This document shows, piece after piece, positions 46,377 through 56,502 of a stretch of 64,000 bases of DNA; within the stretch, counting starts at the first letter, position 1, and every line of letters starts with the position of its first letter. The position numbers and the translations under genes are program-made. The stretch comes from Olleya marilimosa CAM030. GTDB taxonomy: Bacteria; Bacteroidota; Bacteroidia; Flavobacteriales; Flavobacteriaceae. The stretch spans positions 62,001-126,000 of the forward strand of contig NZ_JADR01000008.1 in NCBI RefSeq assembly GCF_000518485.1, written 5' to 3'. A model generated the notes under the pieces. That model was not told the origin of the DNA and ran no database searches. It saw only the letters and a program-made list of their open reading frames with translations.

Positions 46377-47957
46377 TTGCAATTCCTTCAAGACTTATTG
46401 AATAATAAAGCACCTATTAATCGCTGGCAAGATTATAGAACCTTTTGTGACGATATTAAAAATGTTGATATAAACCTTTACATAAAGGCATTACCTGAAC
46501 TACTGAAAAATTTAAAAAATAACTATCCAACTAGAAACCTTTTGGTCGCATTAGAACGAGAAGCAAAAGAGGATGCTTCTTTTGGTAAAGAAATTTATTT
46601 AAAAACACTTGAAACGAAAAATCCTGATTCGTATTTTACATTAATGGATATTCTATCCGGATTATATCATTCAGACCAAAAGTTTTCAATAGATGAAATT
46701 AAACGCCTAATCGAAGATGATAACATAAGCTTAAATGAAATAGGAATAAAATCTATCGTCAAAATTGATTTGATAGCGAAAACAGCACCAAAAACATTTG
46801 TGAGCTGGATTGAGAAACAATTCAATAGTATTATTAATAATAAGACTCTTGAGGAGTTATGGCCATCAGTTTTCTTTACCATTAGAATTAAAAGAAATGA
46901 ATTAAAAAATGCAGATAAAATTATAGATAAGCTATCAAGTATTAAGACTATTGAAATTCAATTAGAGCTCATATACTTCTTGGATTACAATATAGATTTA
47001 GAAAACGAAATACACCTCTTCAAAAAATATCTTCCATTGTTGCTTCACATTGATTTAGAACATGCTGGTGCATATAGTCAATTGGCATATCGATTAGAAA
47101 ATGTAGCCAAAACCAATTTAAGTTTGGTGGTTAGTTTTATAACAGATTGGGTTGATATGAGTCCTGAAAATGCTAGAAAAATAAAATATTTCAGCCATTT
47201 GCTAAACACACTTTGCGATGATTTTTATTCTGAATTTCAAAAGCTGTACACAAATTGGTTAAATAAAGACAATCCTAATTTTCATATTGCCATTTTTGAA
47301 ATGAATAGTGCCAGATATATGAGAGATTTATCAGGATTGACGGTTTCAGAAGTTCTAATAAAAGACTTTTCAGATTACGATATTGAATATATCACCTACA
47401 AAATACTTGCCTATGTTTATGATAAAGACACCTCTTTGTCCTTGGTATATTCTATACTTGAACAAAAAGTAGATAATAAAGAGGTTGTGGTTTTTTTAGC
47501 TGATTTGTTTATTAACCATTTAATATTCAATTACTATTCAACTATTGAATTTTTAAATTTAAAAAAGAAGGCTGCTAATAGAAAACTTAAGAAAATAATA
47601 AAAGATATTGTTGAAGAAGGAGAAGATAAATATAAGGCTTATTCAGATTTAGAAAACCTAAAAGAGTTTGCGCCTTCAGAGCGAAGATTGATATATTATA
47701 ATAAAATTCAGAATAGAAAATTTAATAAATCCTATAAAGAGAGTGAAGCAGAAAGCTCATCATTCTTAAGTATGGTTAAAAATATCAATTACAGAACTGG
47801 CAAATCTACATTTTCAAAGTACCAAGGCGAATATACCGAAATGATGACACCAGGCCTTATATCTCATTCTGGCGAAATGCCAAGAGGCGAATTTATTGAC
47901 CCCATTGGTCAAGCCACAGAACGGTTACTATGGCAAAATTTTAAAAGAAGACAATGA
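46377..47957 (+). CDS. unknown helical protein, first gene of a two-gene accessory unit
   Basis: 526 residues with no family I recognise. No signal peptide or membrane helix. The sequence is strongly alpha-helical with repeated Leu/Ile-rich helices (for example KALPELLKNLKNNYP, EIQLELIYFLDYNIDLE), which suggests HEAT/TPR-like stacking. A basic coil (LKKKAANRKLKKIIKDIVEE, ~400-420) precedes a conserved-looking, glycine-containing tail (MMTPGLISHSGEMPRGEF). Translation must begin at TTG 46377, since a stop at 46326 closes the frame and no in-frame ATG precedes conserved sequence. Its stop overlaps the next gene by 4 bases, so both proteins are probably made together in fixed ratio. Confidence 0.75.
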   Translation: MQFLQDLLNNKAPINRWQDYRTFCDDIKNVDINLYIKALPELLKNLKNNYPTRNLLVALEREAKEDASFGKEIYLKTLETKNPDSYFTLMDILSGLYHSDQKFSIDEIKRLIEDDNISLNEIGIKSIVKIDLIAKTAPKTFVSWIEKQFNSIINNKTLEELWPSVFFTIRIKRNELKNADKIIDKLSSIKTIEIQLELIYFLDYNIDLENEIHLFKKYLPLLLHIDLEHAGAYSQLAYRLENVAKTNLSLVVSFITDWVDMSPENARKIKYFSHLLNTLCDDFYSEFQKLYTNWLNKDNPNFHIAIFEMNSARYMRDLSGLTVSEVLIKDFSDYDIEYITYKILAYVYDKDTSLSLVYSILEQKVDNKEVVVFLADLFINHLIFNYYSTIEFLNLKKKAANRKLKKIIKDIVEEGEDKYKAYSDLENLKEFAPSERRLIYYNKIQNRKFNKSYKESEAESSSFLSMVKNINYRTGKSTFSKYQGEYTEMMTPGLISHSGEMPRGEFIDPIGQATERLLWQNFKRRQ

Positions 47958-49618
47958 GATTTTTACTGAGTGAATATATTAATCTTTTAAAAGAGGATAA
48001 AGAACTTGATGCATTGCTGACTGACTTGTTAGTTGGAATGAAATTTACAACCATCTCAAAGCCAATGAAAGGTCGTCAGTTTGGCGTAGATATTTCAGCT
48101 GTAGGTATTGATCCAGAAGATGGTATTAAAAAGGTGTTTTTATTTGCTGTAAAACAAGGCAATCTAACAAGAACCACTTGGGATGGAGATGTAAACGCTA
48201 TACGTTCAACTCTTAATCAAATTAAAGACACTTTCATTCCAACTTCACTTACTAATCGTTTAAAAAAGCTTCCTAAAAAAATAATAGTTTGCACTAATGG
48301 TGTTATAAATCAAAATGTTTTAGTGGATTGGACACAGTATATCGACCAGAATACTACAGATGCTGTTGAATATGATTTTTGGGGAACAGGAGAAATAACT
48401 GCAATGCTTGACGACTATCTTGTTAGCGAAAAACTATTTCCACAGGAATATCAATCATTATTAAGAAAGTCTTTGGCGTTTTTAGATTTACCAGACTATG
48501 ATTTATCACATTTCTATACGCTAATTCAAAAAATTTTAGACAAGCAACCCAAACAAAAAAGACAAATCTTAAAAAAGTTAAGACTGGTGCGATTATGCCT
48601 GAACATTATATACAAATGGTCCCAGGACAATAATAATTTAAAACCTTCAATTTATGCAAGTGAAAGATGCTTGTTACTCGTCTGGCACTTTATGCAAGAA
48701 GGCAATCATTTAGAGAAAAACTATGTAAGGCAAGAGTTTTACAAAATTCATCTTTTAAAAAGAGCAATTGGTGTAAACTATTTTAATAAAGTGGTTGAAC
48801 ACTATAAGGTTGAACACAGCATCTACAAATACAGCAGAAATAGCTTAGAATATAGCCTAAATGTATGGGAAGAAATAGGAATTATAGCAACCATAGGGTT
48901 AACCGAAATTCAAGAATTTAGAATCTATTATAATGAAGGACAAAAAAAACAAGCCGACGTTTATTATAAAAGCGCTGTATCGATAAGTAATGCATTAGGT
49001 TTGTTTATTCAAAACAATCCACCTTTAAAATATCCAGAATACGATGTACATAGCGTTGAGATTGCATTAGCACTCAACTTACTAAATTTTACAAGAAACT
49101 TCAATCCAGCAAAAAAATGGATTTCTGAAATGACTTTGGGTTTTAACAATAGGTATAAAATAAATAAGTTGTTTCCGTTATTTAGAAAAAACTACGATAA
49201 GCTAGTTGATATTCATAATGGCGATGAAGATTGTGAAATTCAATCTTCAATGATTGTTCCTATTTTGGCTGAATATGCCTTGATTTTTGATGAAGAAGAA
49301 CTCTATCAATTTGTTCGAAAGATTACAACTGAACTATTTACAGAATTGAATTTACAAATCTGGTTTCCACTTGAAGAAATGGAAGACAAAATTTGTATTC
49401 AAGATTATAGTCATGGCGAAGGAACATCAAAGCATTCTCTTATACTTTATGAAGATGCTGAAGAATACAAAAAAGAAGTGTTGGCTGAAATTGACCTTTT
49501 CGGACCAGAAAAGAACTTTAAAATTTTCGCCCACGGTTTCGATATTATAGCTCATGTAGCAAGTAGGCATTATAAAAGTCAGCCTTTCCCTTTAACTTGG
49601 CGAGTGATGCTTAAATAA
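47954..49618 (+). CDS. unknown protein with possible nuclease-like N-terminal domain
   Basis: 554 residues, cytoplasmic, start overlapping the previous gene by 4 bases (ATGA). The N-terminal ~130 residues read GRQFGVDISAVGID (Asp46), a beta strand VFLFAVKQGNLTR (Lys67, Gln68), then LPKKIIVCTNGVINQ and YDFWGTGEITAMLDDYL. This strand order with D...xK resembles the PD-(D/E)xK/Mrr-like restriction endonuclease fold, although the usual E/Q two residues before Lys is Ala65. The other ~420 residues are helical, rich in Tyr and Leu, with no known domain. I do not recognise the family. The unit, placed directly after a tRNA, looks like a defence cassette; this is inference. Confidence 0.75.
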   Translation: MRFLLSEYINLLKEDKELDALLTDLLVGMKFTTISKPMKGRQFGVDISAVGIDPEDGIKKVFLFAVKQGNLTRTTWDGDVNAIRSTLNQIKDTFIPTSLTNRLKKLPKKIIVCTNGVINQNVLVDWTQYIDQNTTDAVEYDFWGTGEITAMLDDYLVSEKLFPQEYQSLLRKSLAFLDLPDYDLSHFYTLIQKILDKQPKQKRQILKKLRLVRLCLNIIYKWSQDNNNLKPSIYASERCLLLVWHFMQEGNHLEKNYVRQEFYKIHLLKRAIGVNYFNKVVEHYKVEHSIYKYSRNSLEYSLNVWEEIGIIATIGLTEIQEFRIYYNEGQKKQADVYYKSAVSISNALGLFIQNNPPLKYPEYDVHSVEIALALNLLNFTRNFNPAKKWISEMTLGFNNRYKINKLFPLFRKNYDKLVDIHNGDEDCEIQSSMIVPILAEYALIFDEEELYQFVRKITTELFTELNLQIWFPLEEMEDKICIQDYSHGEGTSKHSLILYEDAEEYKKEVLAEIDLFGPEKNFKIFAHGFDIIAHVASRHYKSQPFPLTWRVMLK

Positions 49619-49839
49619 CAATTCAGTCTCTAGTTTAGATAAAAACAATTTACTTATCCAAAGCTTCTTTAAAAAATCTTTAGAATCTTTATCTACATTT
49701 ATACCAAATAAAGACCTGTAAGGGAAGTGTTATTATTTTGATTGGATATGAATACCACTTCTCTTGTCAGGCACAACTATTTGAAAATTATACCATTAAC
49801 AAGAGATATTAGTTGTCTTGTATAAAATTATAAAAGCTT

Positions 49840-51114
49840 GTGAGACTAACTATACTTTTCTTTTTTCTTTTAACCTGCTTTGTCAATGCGCAAGAGGTCA
49901 AAAATCTTGATTTTTTTAAAGAGGAAGCTATTCAAAATACGCCAGTTTTAAAGGATAACGGAAACCTTCAAAAAATAAATGAAATTCAAAATAGTATCAT
50001 TCTTGCCCAAAACAAGGCTTTTCAAATCAATGCCACTTCAGATATTTTAGTAGCACCATACTTTAATAATAATGGTAAAATTGTAGATGTCACCACTACA
50101 CCTTCAGCAAACGCTTTTGGGTATGATATAGGTATTACAAATGGTGGTTTATATTCTGCTCAAATCAATGTTACCAAAAACCTATTTAATCAGGCAATTA
50201 CAGATAATTTACTATTTCAAAATAAAATAGCCAACAATACAATTACGCTATCTTCAGAAGAAATCAATCATAACATTATTAAGAATATTACAGACGCTTA
50301 TATACTTACTTATCAATTACAATTACAGGAAGAATTTACAAAAGAAATTCTAAAAGACCTCGAAAAGCGATTACAAGTTGTAGAATTATTAGTAAAGCGA
50401 GCTGTTTTAATGGAAAGTGATTATTTACTGTTACAACTGGATATTGAAGGCAAAAAATTAGAACTTCAGCAAATACAAAACAACCTTAAAACCTCAATTA
50501 ACCAATTGTACAGTTTAAGCGGAACACCAATTGGATCTATTGAAAAATTGGAAGCACCAAATTTTAATACCACTTCTAAACCTTCACGGTTTTTTTATCA
50601 GAAAAAATTTGAGAATGATAGTCTGCAAGTAGTTGCCAATCAAAAGGTTTTTGAGAATCAATACAAACCGCAGGTTACTGCTTATGCTAATACAGGTTTA
50701 AATGCTGTTGAAATTCCTAATATCTACAGAAGGTTTGGTGCAAGTGCTGGACTGCGGTTAACGATTCCTATTTATGATGGAAAGCAACGCAAGTACAATG
50801 CACAGCAAAGTCTTTTAAAAGAGGAAAGTTTAGCGTTTTACAGGGATAATTCAAAAATACAAGTTAACAACAATATTAAAAATATTGAACAACAAATCCA
50901 GGCCTTGAATGACAATATGGTGCTACTTAACAAACAACTTGAGAAGCAACAAAACATATTAGAAATCTATAAAGGGAAATTGGTTCAGGGACAAATTTCT
51001 ATTGTAGATTATCTAAATGTTATTCAGAATTATAAGCTTAATAGCTACACTAAATTACAAATGCAAACCAACTACTGGTTATTACAAAGCCAGTATAACT
51101 TTATAAACTGGTAA
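49840..51114 (+). CDS. TolC-family outer-membrane efflux protein (second RND operon)
   Basis: 424 residues starting at GTG 49840 (an in-frame stop at 49831 excludes an earlier start). A signal peptide ends CFVNAQ. Two helical halves with long coiled-coil helices (LKDLEKRLQVVELLVKRAVLMESDYLLLQL and LEKQQNILEIYKGKLVQGQISIVDYLNVIQNY) match the OEP/TolC family. First gene of a TolC-adaptor-permease operon. This order differs from the operon at 39024, where TolC comes last, so the two are not recent duplicates. The adaptor ATG follows 6 bases after its stop. The 220-base gap upstream has no promoter I can support. Confidence 0.88.
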   Translation: MRLTILFFFLLTCFVNAQEVKNLDFFKEEAIQNTPVLKDNGNLQKINEIQNSIILAQNKAFQINATSDILVAPYFNNNGKIVDVTTTPSANAFGYDIGITNGGLYSAQINVTKNLFNQAITDNLLFQNKIANNTITLSSEEINHNIIKNITDAYILTYQLQLQEEFTKEILKDLEKRLQVVELLVKRAVLMESDYLLLQLDIEGKKLELQQIQNNLKTSINQLYSLSGTPIGSIEKLEAPNFNTTSKPSRFFYQKKFENDSLQVVANQKVFENQYKPQVTAYANTGLNAVEIPNIYRRFGASAGLRLTIPIYDGKQRKYNAQQSLLKEESLAFYRDNSKIQVNNNIKNIEQQIQALNDNMVLLNKQLEKQQNILEIYKGKLVQGQISIVDYLNVIQNYKLNSYTKLQMQTNYWLLQSQYNFINW

Positions 51115-51120
51115 TTGATT

Positions 51121-52041
51121 ATGAACAAACACTACTTTAAACATATAGCCATTTTATTATTAGTTATTAATTTTTCCGCTTGTAAGAAGAAGGTTGATAC
51201 AGTTTCAGAAAAAAAAGCACCAATAAAAGTAAGCGTTGTTGCTGTTCAACATAATGATATTAAAGAATACCTAACGTTTAATGGTGTTACGCAATACCAA
51301 AGAAAAGAAAATATACGCTCAAATGTAACTGGCTATATTTCTTGGATGAAATATAAAATTGGCGACAATATTCGTAACGGACAAACATTTGCTTCGGTTA
51401 GAACTAAAGAGCAAGATGCGCTTAAAGAAGCTGTTAAAATAGACAGTTCATTATCAAAATTTGTGAGTCCTATAACCATTAGAAGCAATGCTACTGGCGT
51501 TTTTACTGTGCTCAATATAACTGCAAATGATTATGTTGCTGAAGGCGATGTTTTAGCTACAGTAGTGCAACCAAAATCGTTGGTAATACAAGTAAACGTG
51601 CCTTACGAGTATGAAGATGCCGTTAAAATAGGTTCGTCCTGCGAAATTATGTTGCAAAATGGCGAAGTGTTGACTGCGAAGGTAACAGGAACCCTACCTA
51701 CAATAGATTCAGTAGCGCAATCACAAGTATTTTTAATTGCTTTGCCAGATGCAAATCTTCCAGAAAATTTAAATGTTCAGGTAAGGACGATTTACAAAGA
51801 AGATGTAACTGCAATGACCATTCCCAAAACTGCTTTGCAGACCAACGAATTATTATCAGATTTTTGGGTACTGAAAATAGTAAATGACTCAATGGCATTA
51901 AAACAAAAAGTGAAGCCTTTACTTCGGAATGATTCTTTGGTTCAAGTAAAATCAGAACGTCTTAAAGTAAATGATTTAGTGATTACCGAAGGTGGTTACC
52001 AAATGCAGGATTCAACAATTGTAAGCTTCAAAAAACAATGA
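51121..52041 (+). CDS. RND efflux adaptor lipoprotein (second operon)
   Basis: 306 residues from the ATG at 51121; a TTG at 51115 is in frame but less likely. The lipoprotein signal ends INFSACKKK (Cys21), so the protein is anchored in a membrane by lipid. Adaptor features are EYLTFNGVTQYQRKENIRSNVTGYISWMKYKIGDNIRNGQ and ITIRSNATGVFTVLNITANDYVAEGDVL (lipoyl-like halves), then a beta-barrel part. It is shorter than typical adaptors and lacks the long coiled-coil hairpin. It overlaps the permease gene by 4 bases. Confidence 0.88.
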   Translation: MNKHYFKHIAILLLVINFSACKKKVDTVSEKKAPIKVSVVAVQHNDIKEYLTFNGVTQYQRKENIRSNVTGYISWMKYKIGDNIRNGQTFASVRTKEQDALKEAVKIDSSLSKFVSPITIRSNATGVFTVLNITANDYVAEGDVLATVVQPKSLVIQVNVPYEYEDAVKIGSSCEIMLQNGEVLTAKVTGTLPTIDSVAQSQVFLIALPDANLPENLNVQVRTIYKEDVTAMTIPKTALQTNELLSDFWVLKIVNDSMALKQKVKPLLRNDSLVQVKSERLKVNDLVITEGGYQMQDSTIVSFKKQ

Positions 52042-55037
52042 AAAAACTGCATTCCAATTATAAATTCCCGTTACTCGCTATAGGTATTCTAATACTTATT
52101 GGAGGGTTTTTTACATACCAGAATTTAAAGACAGGTTTATTTCCAGATATTACGTTTCCGAAGATTAAGGTTATTGCAGATGCAGGACAACAACCTGTGG
52201 ACAAAATGATGACTACCGTAACCATTCCTTTAGAAAACATCATCCGTCGTACAGAAGGTTTACAATATATACGCAGTACAACCTCTCGTGGGAGTTGTGA
52301 GATTTCAGTCTTTTTAGATTGGAATATGGATATCAATACTGCCAAAGCACAAATAGAGTCCTTTATCAATCAGTCACAAGGAAGTATTCTACCAAACACC
52401 AAGTTTTCCGTAGAAAAAATGAACCCATCTATTTTGCCGGTTATGGGCTATTCCTTAGAGGGAGAAGGCTTATCGCAAGTAGATTTAAAGAAGATTGCAA
52501 AGTATCAGGTAAAACCATTTTTAGCAGCTACACCAGGCGTTTCAGACATTGCCGTAATTGGCGGTAAAGACAAAGAGTTTCAGGTTATTTTAAAACCAGA
52601 TGTTATCAAATCTTTGGGGATTTCTATTGCAACTATTCAAAATGCTGTAGTCAATTCTAACCTACTACAATCCAATGGCTACATCACAGATTTTAATAGA
52701 ATGTACCTTACGCTTACCGATAATGCAGTAGATGATATTGACGATTTACAAAACCTCGTTATCATCAATAGTCCTAATCGATTAATACGGTTGAAAGACG
52801 TTGCTAATATTGAAGTTAACGAAGTCAAGGAGTATGTGAAAATCCTTGCCAATGGTAAAAATGTGCCTATCATCGCAGTAGTAAAACAACCGAATGCAAA
52901 CCTTATTGAAGTCAATAATACCATTGAACAAAAAGTTGCAGAACTCTCAAAAACACTACCTAAAGGCGTTGTGATAAAGCCCTATTACAAACAAGCAGAT
53001 TTTGTAAACACCAGTATTGCGAGTATCAAAGATGTGTTGTGGATTGGTTTGGTTTTGGCACTTTTGGTTGTGATTCTATTCTTGCGTTCGTTTTCCGCAA
53101 GTATGGTAGTGCTGTTTACCATTCCTGTGTCCTTGTCTTTAACGCTCATTGTTCTTGATGCCATAGGTTACACTTTTAATATTATGACTTTGGGAGCAGT
53201 TGCAGCTGCCATTGGCTTAATGATAGATGATGTTGTAATTATTATTGAACAAATACATAAAATTAGAGAAGAGCATCCAGAACAACCAATGAGTTGGGTA
53301 GCACACGAGGCTATTACGCATCTGTTTCCTGCAATGATTGGCTCATCTTTAAGTACGCTGGTTATTTTTATCCCTTTTGTTTTAATGACAGGAGTAGCAG
53401 GCGCGTATTTTCAGGTAATGGCATTTAGTATGATTATTGCTTTATCTGCGTCCTTTTTAGTCACTTGGTTAGTTGTGCCTGTATTATCTATTTTGTTTAC
53501 GAAGAACAAATCGGTAGAGCGCAAACACGAGCCAAAAACAAAGTGGATTCATAGCGTATTAAGCAAACCAATTATTGGAATTTTCTTTTTATTGGTTTGC
53601 GTCGTTATTCTTGTAGTCATCCCTTCTAAATTGCCATCTGGATTTTTGCCAGAAATGGATGAAGGTAGTATTGTTTTAGATTATAATAGTCCGTCAGGAA
53701 CTACTCTGGAAGAAACCGATAGAATGTTACAAATTGTAAATGGAGTTTTGGACACACAGCCTGAAGTCGAAGCGTATTCGGCAAGATTAGGAACACAAAT
53801 GGGTTTCTTTATTACTGAACCTAATCGTGGCGATTATTTGATTAAGTTGAAAGATAAGCGTAATAAAACCACAACTGAAGTTTCAGATGAGATTAGAAAG
53901 CGTGTTGAAGAAAAAATTCCACAATTAACCATTGATTTTGGTCAGGTCATTGGCGATATGTTAGGGGATTTAATGAGTTCTGTTCAGCCCATAGAGATTA
54001 AGGTTTTTGGAACTAATATAAATACCTTGGAAAGCTTGTCACAGGAAATAGCTAAAGAAGTTGAAACTGTTCAAGGTACAGCAGATGTAAATGATGGTAT
54101 TATTGTCGCAGGACCAAGTTTGTCCATAGTCCCAAACGTTCCCAAACTTTCACAATTAGGAATGACAGTTGCTGATTTTCAATTACAGTTACAAACCCAA
54201 GTTGAAGGAACAGTTGTAAGCTCGATGATAGATAAAGAACAAATGGTAGATATTCGTCTTATTTATCCAAATGCACAACAAACTTCAGTATCTGATATAA
54301 AAAATACAGCCATCTTATTGCCAAATGGTTCTAGCGTACCTATCAATCAAGTGGCATCTATTGAAATGGGAAAAGGTGTAGCAGAAATCAATCGTGAAAA
54401 TCAAAAATCGATGGGTGTAATTACCGCAAGATTAAACAATCGTGATTTAGGATCTACACTCAAAGACATCCAAAGTCATTTAAATAATAATGTATCACTT
54501 CCTGCTGGGTATTCGATCGAATATGGAGGCGCTTACAAAGAACAACAAAAGGCATTTAAAGAGTTGATGATGATATTAATATCTGCCATATTACTGGTGT
54601 TTATTGTGATATTATTTCTATTCAGAAAAGTTAAGATTGCATTGGCAATTATTGTAATTGCGATATTAGGAGTTGCTGGAAGTTTATTGAGTTTATACTT
54701 GACAGGAACACCTTTAAATGTTGGTAGTTATACTGGAATTATTATGATAGTTGGGATTATTGGTGAGAACTCAATTTTCACTTACAGGCAGTATCAAGAA
54801 AGCGATAATTCCTTATCACATATAGAAAAAATTGAATACTCAATTGCAGCACGATTACGACCTAAATTAATGACTGCTTTTGCAGCAATAATGGCATTAA
54901 CACCTTTAGCATTAGGTATTGGTGCAGGTGCGCAATTACATCAACCATTAGCCATTGCTGTAATTGGAGGATTGTTATTTGCATTACCGTTGTTGCTAAT
55001 CGTATTACCTACAATTTTGAAAGTCATAAAGGAATAA
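52038..55037 (+). CDS. RND efflux permease (second operon)
   Basis: 999 residues with the twelve-helix RND layout. TGLFPDITFPKIKVIADAGQQPVDKMMTTVTIPLE near the N-terminus, GLMIDDVVIIIEQIHKIREEHPE in helix 4 (acidic proton-relay pair) and GMVVGIIGENSIFTYRQY-like sequence near the end (IMIVGIIGENSIFTYRQY) identify the family. It is shorter than the first permease and closer in style to the Bacteroidota pumps between HAE1 and HME types. Substrate unknown. The next gene, a VIT transporter, starts 13 bases after the stop and may be in the same transcript. Confidence 0.9.
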   Translation: MKKLHSNYKFPLLAIGILILIGGFFTYQNLKTGLFPDITFPKIKVIADAGQQPVDKMMTTVTIPLENIIRRTEGLQYIRSTTSRGSCEISVFLDWNMDINTAKAQIESFINQSQGSILPNTKFSVEKMNPSILPVMGYSLEGEGLSQVDLKKIAKYQVKPFLAATPGVSDIAVIGGKDKEFQVILKPDVIKSLGISIATIQNAVVNSNLLQSNGYITDFNRMYLTLTDNAVDDIDDLQNLVIINSPNRLIRLKDVANIEVNEVKEYVKILANGKNVPIIAVVKQPNANLIEVNNTIEQKVAELSKTLPKGVVIKPYYKQADFVNTSIASIKDVLWIGLVLALLVVILFLRSFSASMVVLFTIPVSLSLTLIVLDAIGYTFNIMTLGAVAAAIGLMIDDVVIIIEQIHKIREEHPEQPMSWVAHEAITHLFPAMIGSSLSTLVIFIPFVLMTGVAGAYFQVMAFSMIIALSASFLVTWLVVPVLSILFTKNKSVERKHEPKTKWIHSVLSKPIIGIFFLLVCVVILVVIPSKLPSGFLPEMDEGSIVLDYNSPSGTTLEETDRMLQIVNGVLDTQPEVEAYSARLGTQMGFFITEPNRGDYLIKLKDKRNKTTTEVSDEIRKRVEEKIPQLTIDFGQVIGDMLGDLMSSVQPIEIKVFGTNINTLESLSQEIAKEVETVQGTADVNDGIIVAGPSLSIVPNVPKLSQLGMTVADFQLQLQTQVEGTVVSSMIDKEQMVDIRLIYPNAQQTSVSDIKNTAILLPNGSSVPINQVASIEMGKGVAEINRENQKSMGVITARLNNRDLGSTLKDIQSHLNNNVSLPAGYSIEYGGAYKEQQKAFKELMMILISAILLVFIVILFLFRKVKIALAIIVIAILGVAGSLLSLYLTGTPLNVGSYTGIIMIVGIIGENSIFTYRQYQESDNSLSHIEKIEYSIAARLRPKLMTAFAAIMALTPLALGIGAGAQLHQPLAIAVIGGLLFALPLLLIVLPTILKVIKE

Positions 55038-55050
55038 TTTATATTAAAAA

Positions 55051-55740
55051 ATGAAAATAGAACAACATTACGGACACAGGGGGAACTGGTTAAGAGCAGC
55101 AGTTCTTGGCGCAAATGATGGTATTCTATCTACAGCAAGTATTATTATTGGTGTTGCAGCAGCAAGCACCACAAGGGAACCTGTTATTTTAGCTGGTGTT
55201 GCAGGTTTAGTAGCTGGAGCATTATCTATGGCAGCAGGTGAATATGTTTCGGTGAGTTCTCAAACTGATATTGAAAAAGCAGATTTGGCAAGAGAACATA
55301 AAGAACTCGAAGAAATGCCAGAACAAGAATTAGAGGAACTTACTAAAATTTATGAAAAACGAGGGCTTTCCAAAAACTTGGCTTATCAAGTTGCAAAAGA
55401 ACTAACTGCACATAATGCTCTTGAAGCTCACGCTCGTGATGAATTAGGAATTAATGAAATTACGCAAGCTCATCCATTGCAGGCGGCTTTATCATCTGGT
55501 GCAGCGTTTACCTTTGGTGGTATATTGCCTGTTTTGGTCGCTATGTTCGGTTCAATAACTAAAATGGAATATTTACAATATGGTTTTGCCATTCTATTTT
55601 TAACCGTACTAGGAGCTATAGCTGCTAAAGTTGGTGGAAGTAGCATAAAAAAAGCTATTATCCGAATAACATTTTGGGGAACTGTAGCAATGGTGTTAAC
55701 CGCAGCTGTTGGGTATTTGTTTGGGACAAGTATTAGATAA
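55051..55740 (+). CDS. VIT1/CCC1-family Fe/Mn transporter
   Basis: 229 residues. The sequence HRGNWLRAAVLGANDGILSTASIIIGVAAA (~9-38) and GALSMAAGEYVSVSSQTDIEKADL (~56-79) are the first two helices of this family with their conserved Gly, Asp and Glu residues. An acidic helical cytoplasmic domain (~80-135; EHKELEEMPEQELEELTKIYEKRG) holds the metal-binding glutamates. Three further helices follow. The family moves Fe2+ or Mn2+ out of the cytoplasm. Encoded 13 bases after the RND permease and 53 bases before a DUF1003 gene on the same strand. Confidence 0.9.
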   Translation: MKIEQHYGHRGNWLRAAVLGANDGILSTASIIIGVAAASTTREPVILAGVAGLVAGALSMAAGEYVSVSSQTDIEKADLAREHKELEEMPEQELEELTKIYEKRGLSKNLAYQVAKELTAHNALEAHARDELGINEITQAHPLQAALSSGAAFTFGGILPVLVAMFGSITKMEYLQYGFAILFLTVLGAIAAKVGGSSIKKAIIRITFWGTVAMVLTAAVGYLFGTSIR

Positions 55741-55793
55741 TTTCAGATTAGGGTTACATTTTTAATATAAACTAATTTTTAAAAAGTAAACAA

Positions 55794-56495
55794 ATGGAAA
55801 CATTTAAAAGCAACATATCAAACAATGAGTTTCCTAAATCTGAAGTGGTTCTGGCTGTAAACATTCGAGCTTCTATTTTTGAATTTATTAAGACTGAAAA
55901 CCCCAATTTTAATAAACATAGTAAACTTGCTATTTCTGAGTTAAACCGTTTTAGACAGAAATACTTAGAAAGCTATCTTTTAAAAGAAGCTGGAGATTTA
56001 TCACAATTAGAATTGGATGTTTTAAAAAGTATTGAAAAACAAGAATTAATTTCAGCTAATATCATTTCCGAAGAGAAAGAAACATCGAGTAATTATGGTC
56101 AACGATTAGCAGATAAAGTGGCTTCTTTTGGAGGTAGCTGGAAATTTATCATTCTTTTTTCTGTCATTATTTTTATTTGGATTACAGCAAATATTGTATT
56201 TCTTGCTAATAAAGGGTTTGATCCCTATCCATTCATATTACTTAATCTAATTTTATCATGTTTGGCAGCTTTGCAAGCACCAGTAATTATGATGAGCCAA
56301 AATAGGCAGGAAGAAAAAGACAGAGATCGAGCCAAACAAGATTACATGATAAACTTAAAGGCAGAATTAGAAATAAGAACTTTGCACGAAAAACTAGATC
56401 ACCTCATTATACATCAACAACAAGAGTTATTAAATATTCAGCAAGTACAAGTAGAAATGATGGAAGATATTATGAGGAAAATAAACACAAAATAG
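55794..56495 (+). CDS. DUF1003 membrane protein with N-terminal extension
   Basis: 233 residues. The DUF1003 core (~100-210) has two membrane helices (WKFIILFSVIIFIWITANIVFL and FILLNLILSCLAALQAPVIMM), the motif GFDPYPFILLN between them, then SQNRQEEKDRDRAKQDYMINLKAELEI and a helical C-terminus. The extra ~95 residues at the N-terminus (SELNRFRQKYLESYL, LELDVLKSIEKQELIS) are helical and absent from the second DUF1003 protein at 57855. The family's function is unknown. In an apparent plus-strand operon with VIT, patatin and the DUF6134-like gene. Confidence 0.88.
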   Translation: METFKSNISNNEFPKSEVVLAVNIRASIFEFIKTENPNFNKHSKLAISELNRFRQKYLESYLLKEAGDLSQLELDVLKSIEKQELISANIISEEKETSSNYGQRLADKVASFGGSWKFIILFSVIIFIWITANIVFLANKGFDPYPFILLNLILSCLAALQAPVIMMSQNRQEEKDRDRAKQDYMINLKAELEIRTLHEKLDHLIIHQQQELLNIQQVQVEMMEDIMRKINTK

Positions 56496-56502
56496 TTAAA
56501 AA

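Noticed and set aside
49588-49734. Minus-strand open frame of about 45 codons with protein-like sequence (PYRSLFGINVDKDSKDFLKKLW) running into the end of the 554-aa gene
   Set aside because: No start codon of any usual kind in a sensible place, a stop immediately upstream, and overlap with a real gene. It could be a gene remnant, but support is too thin.
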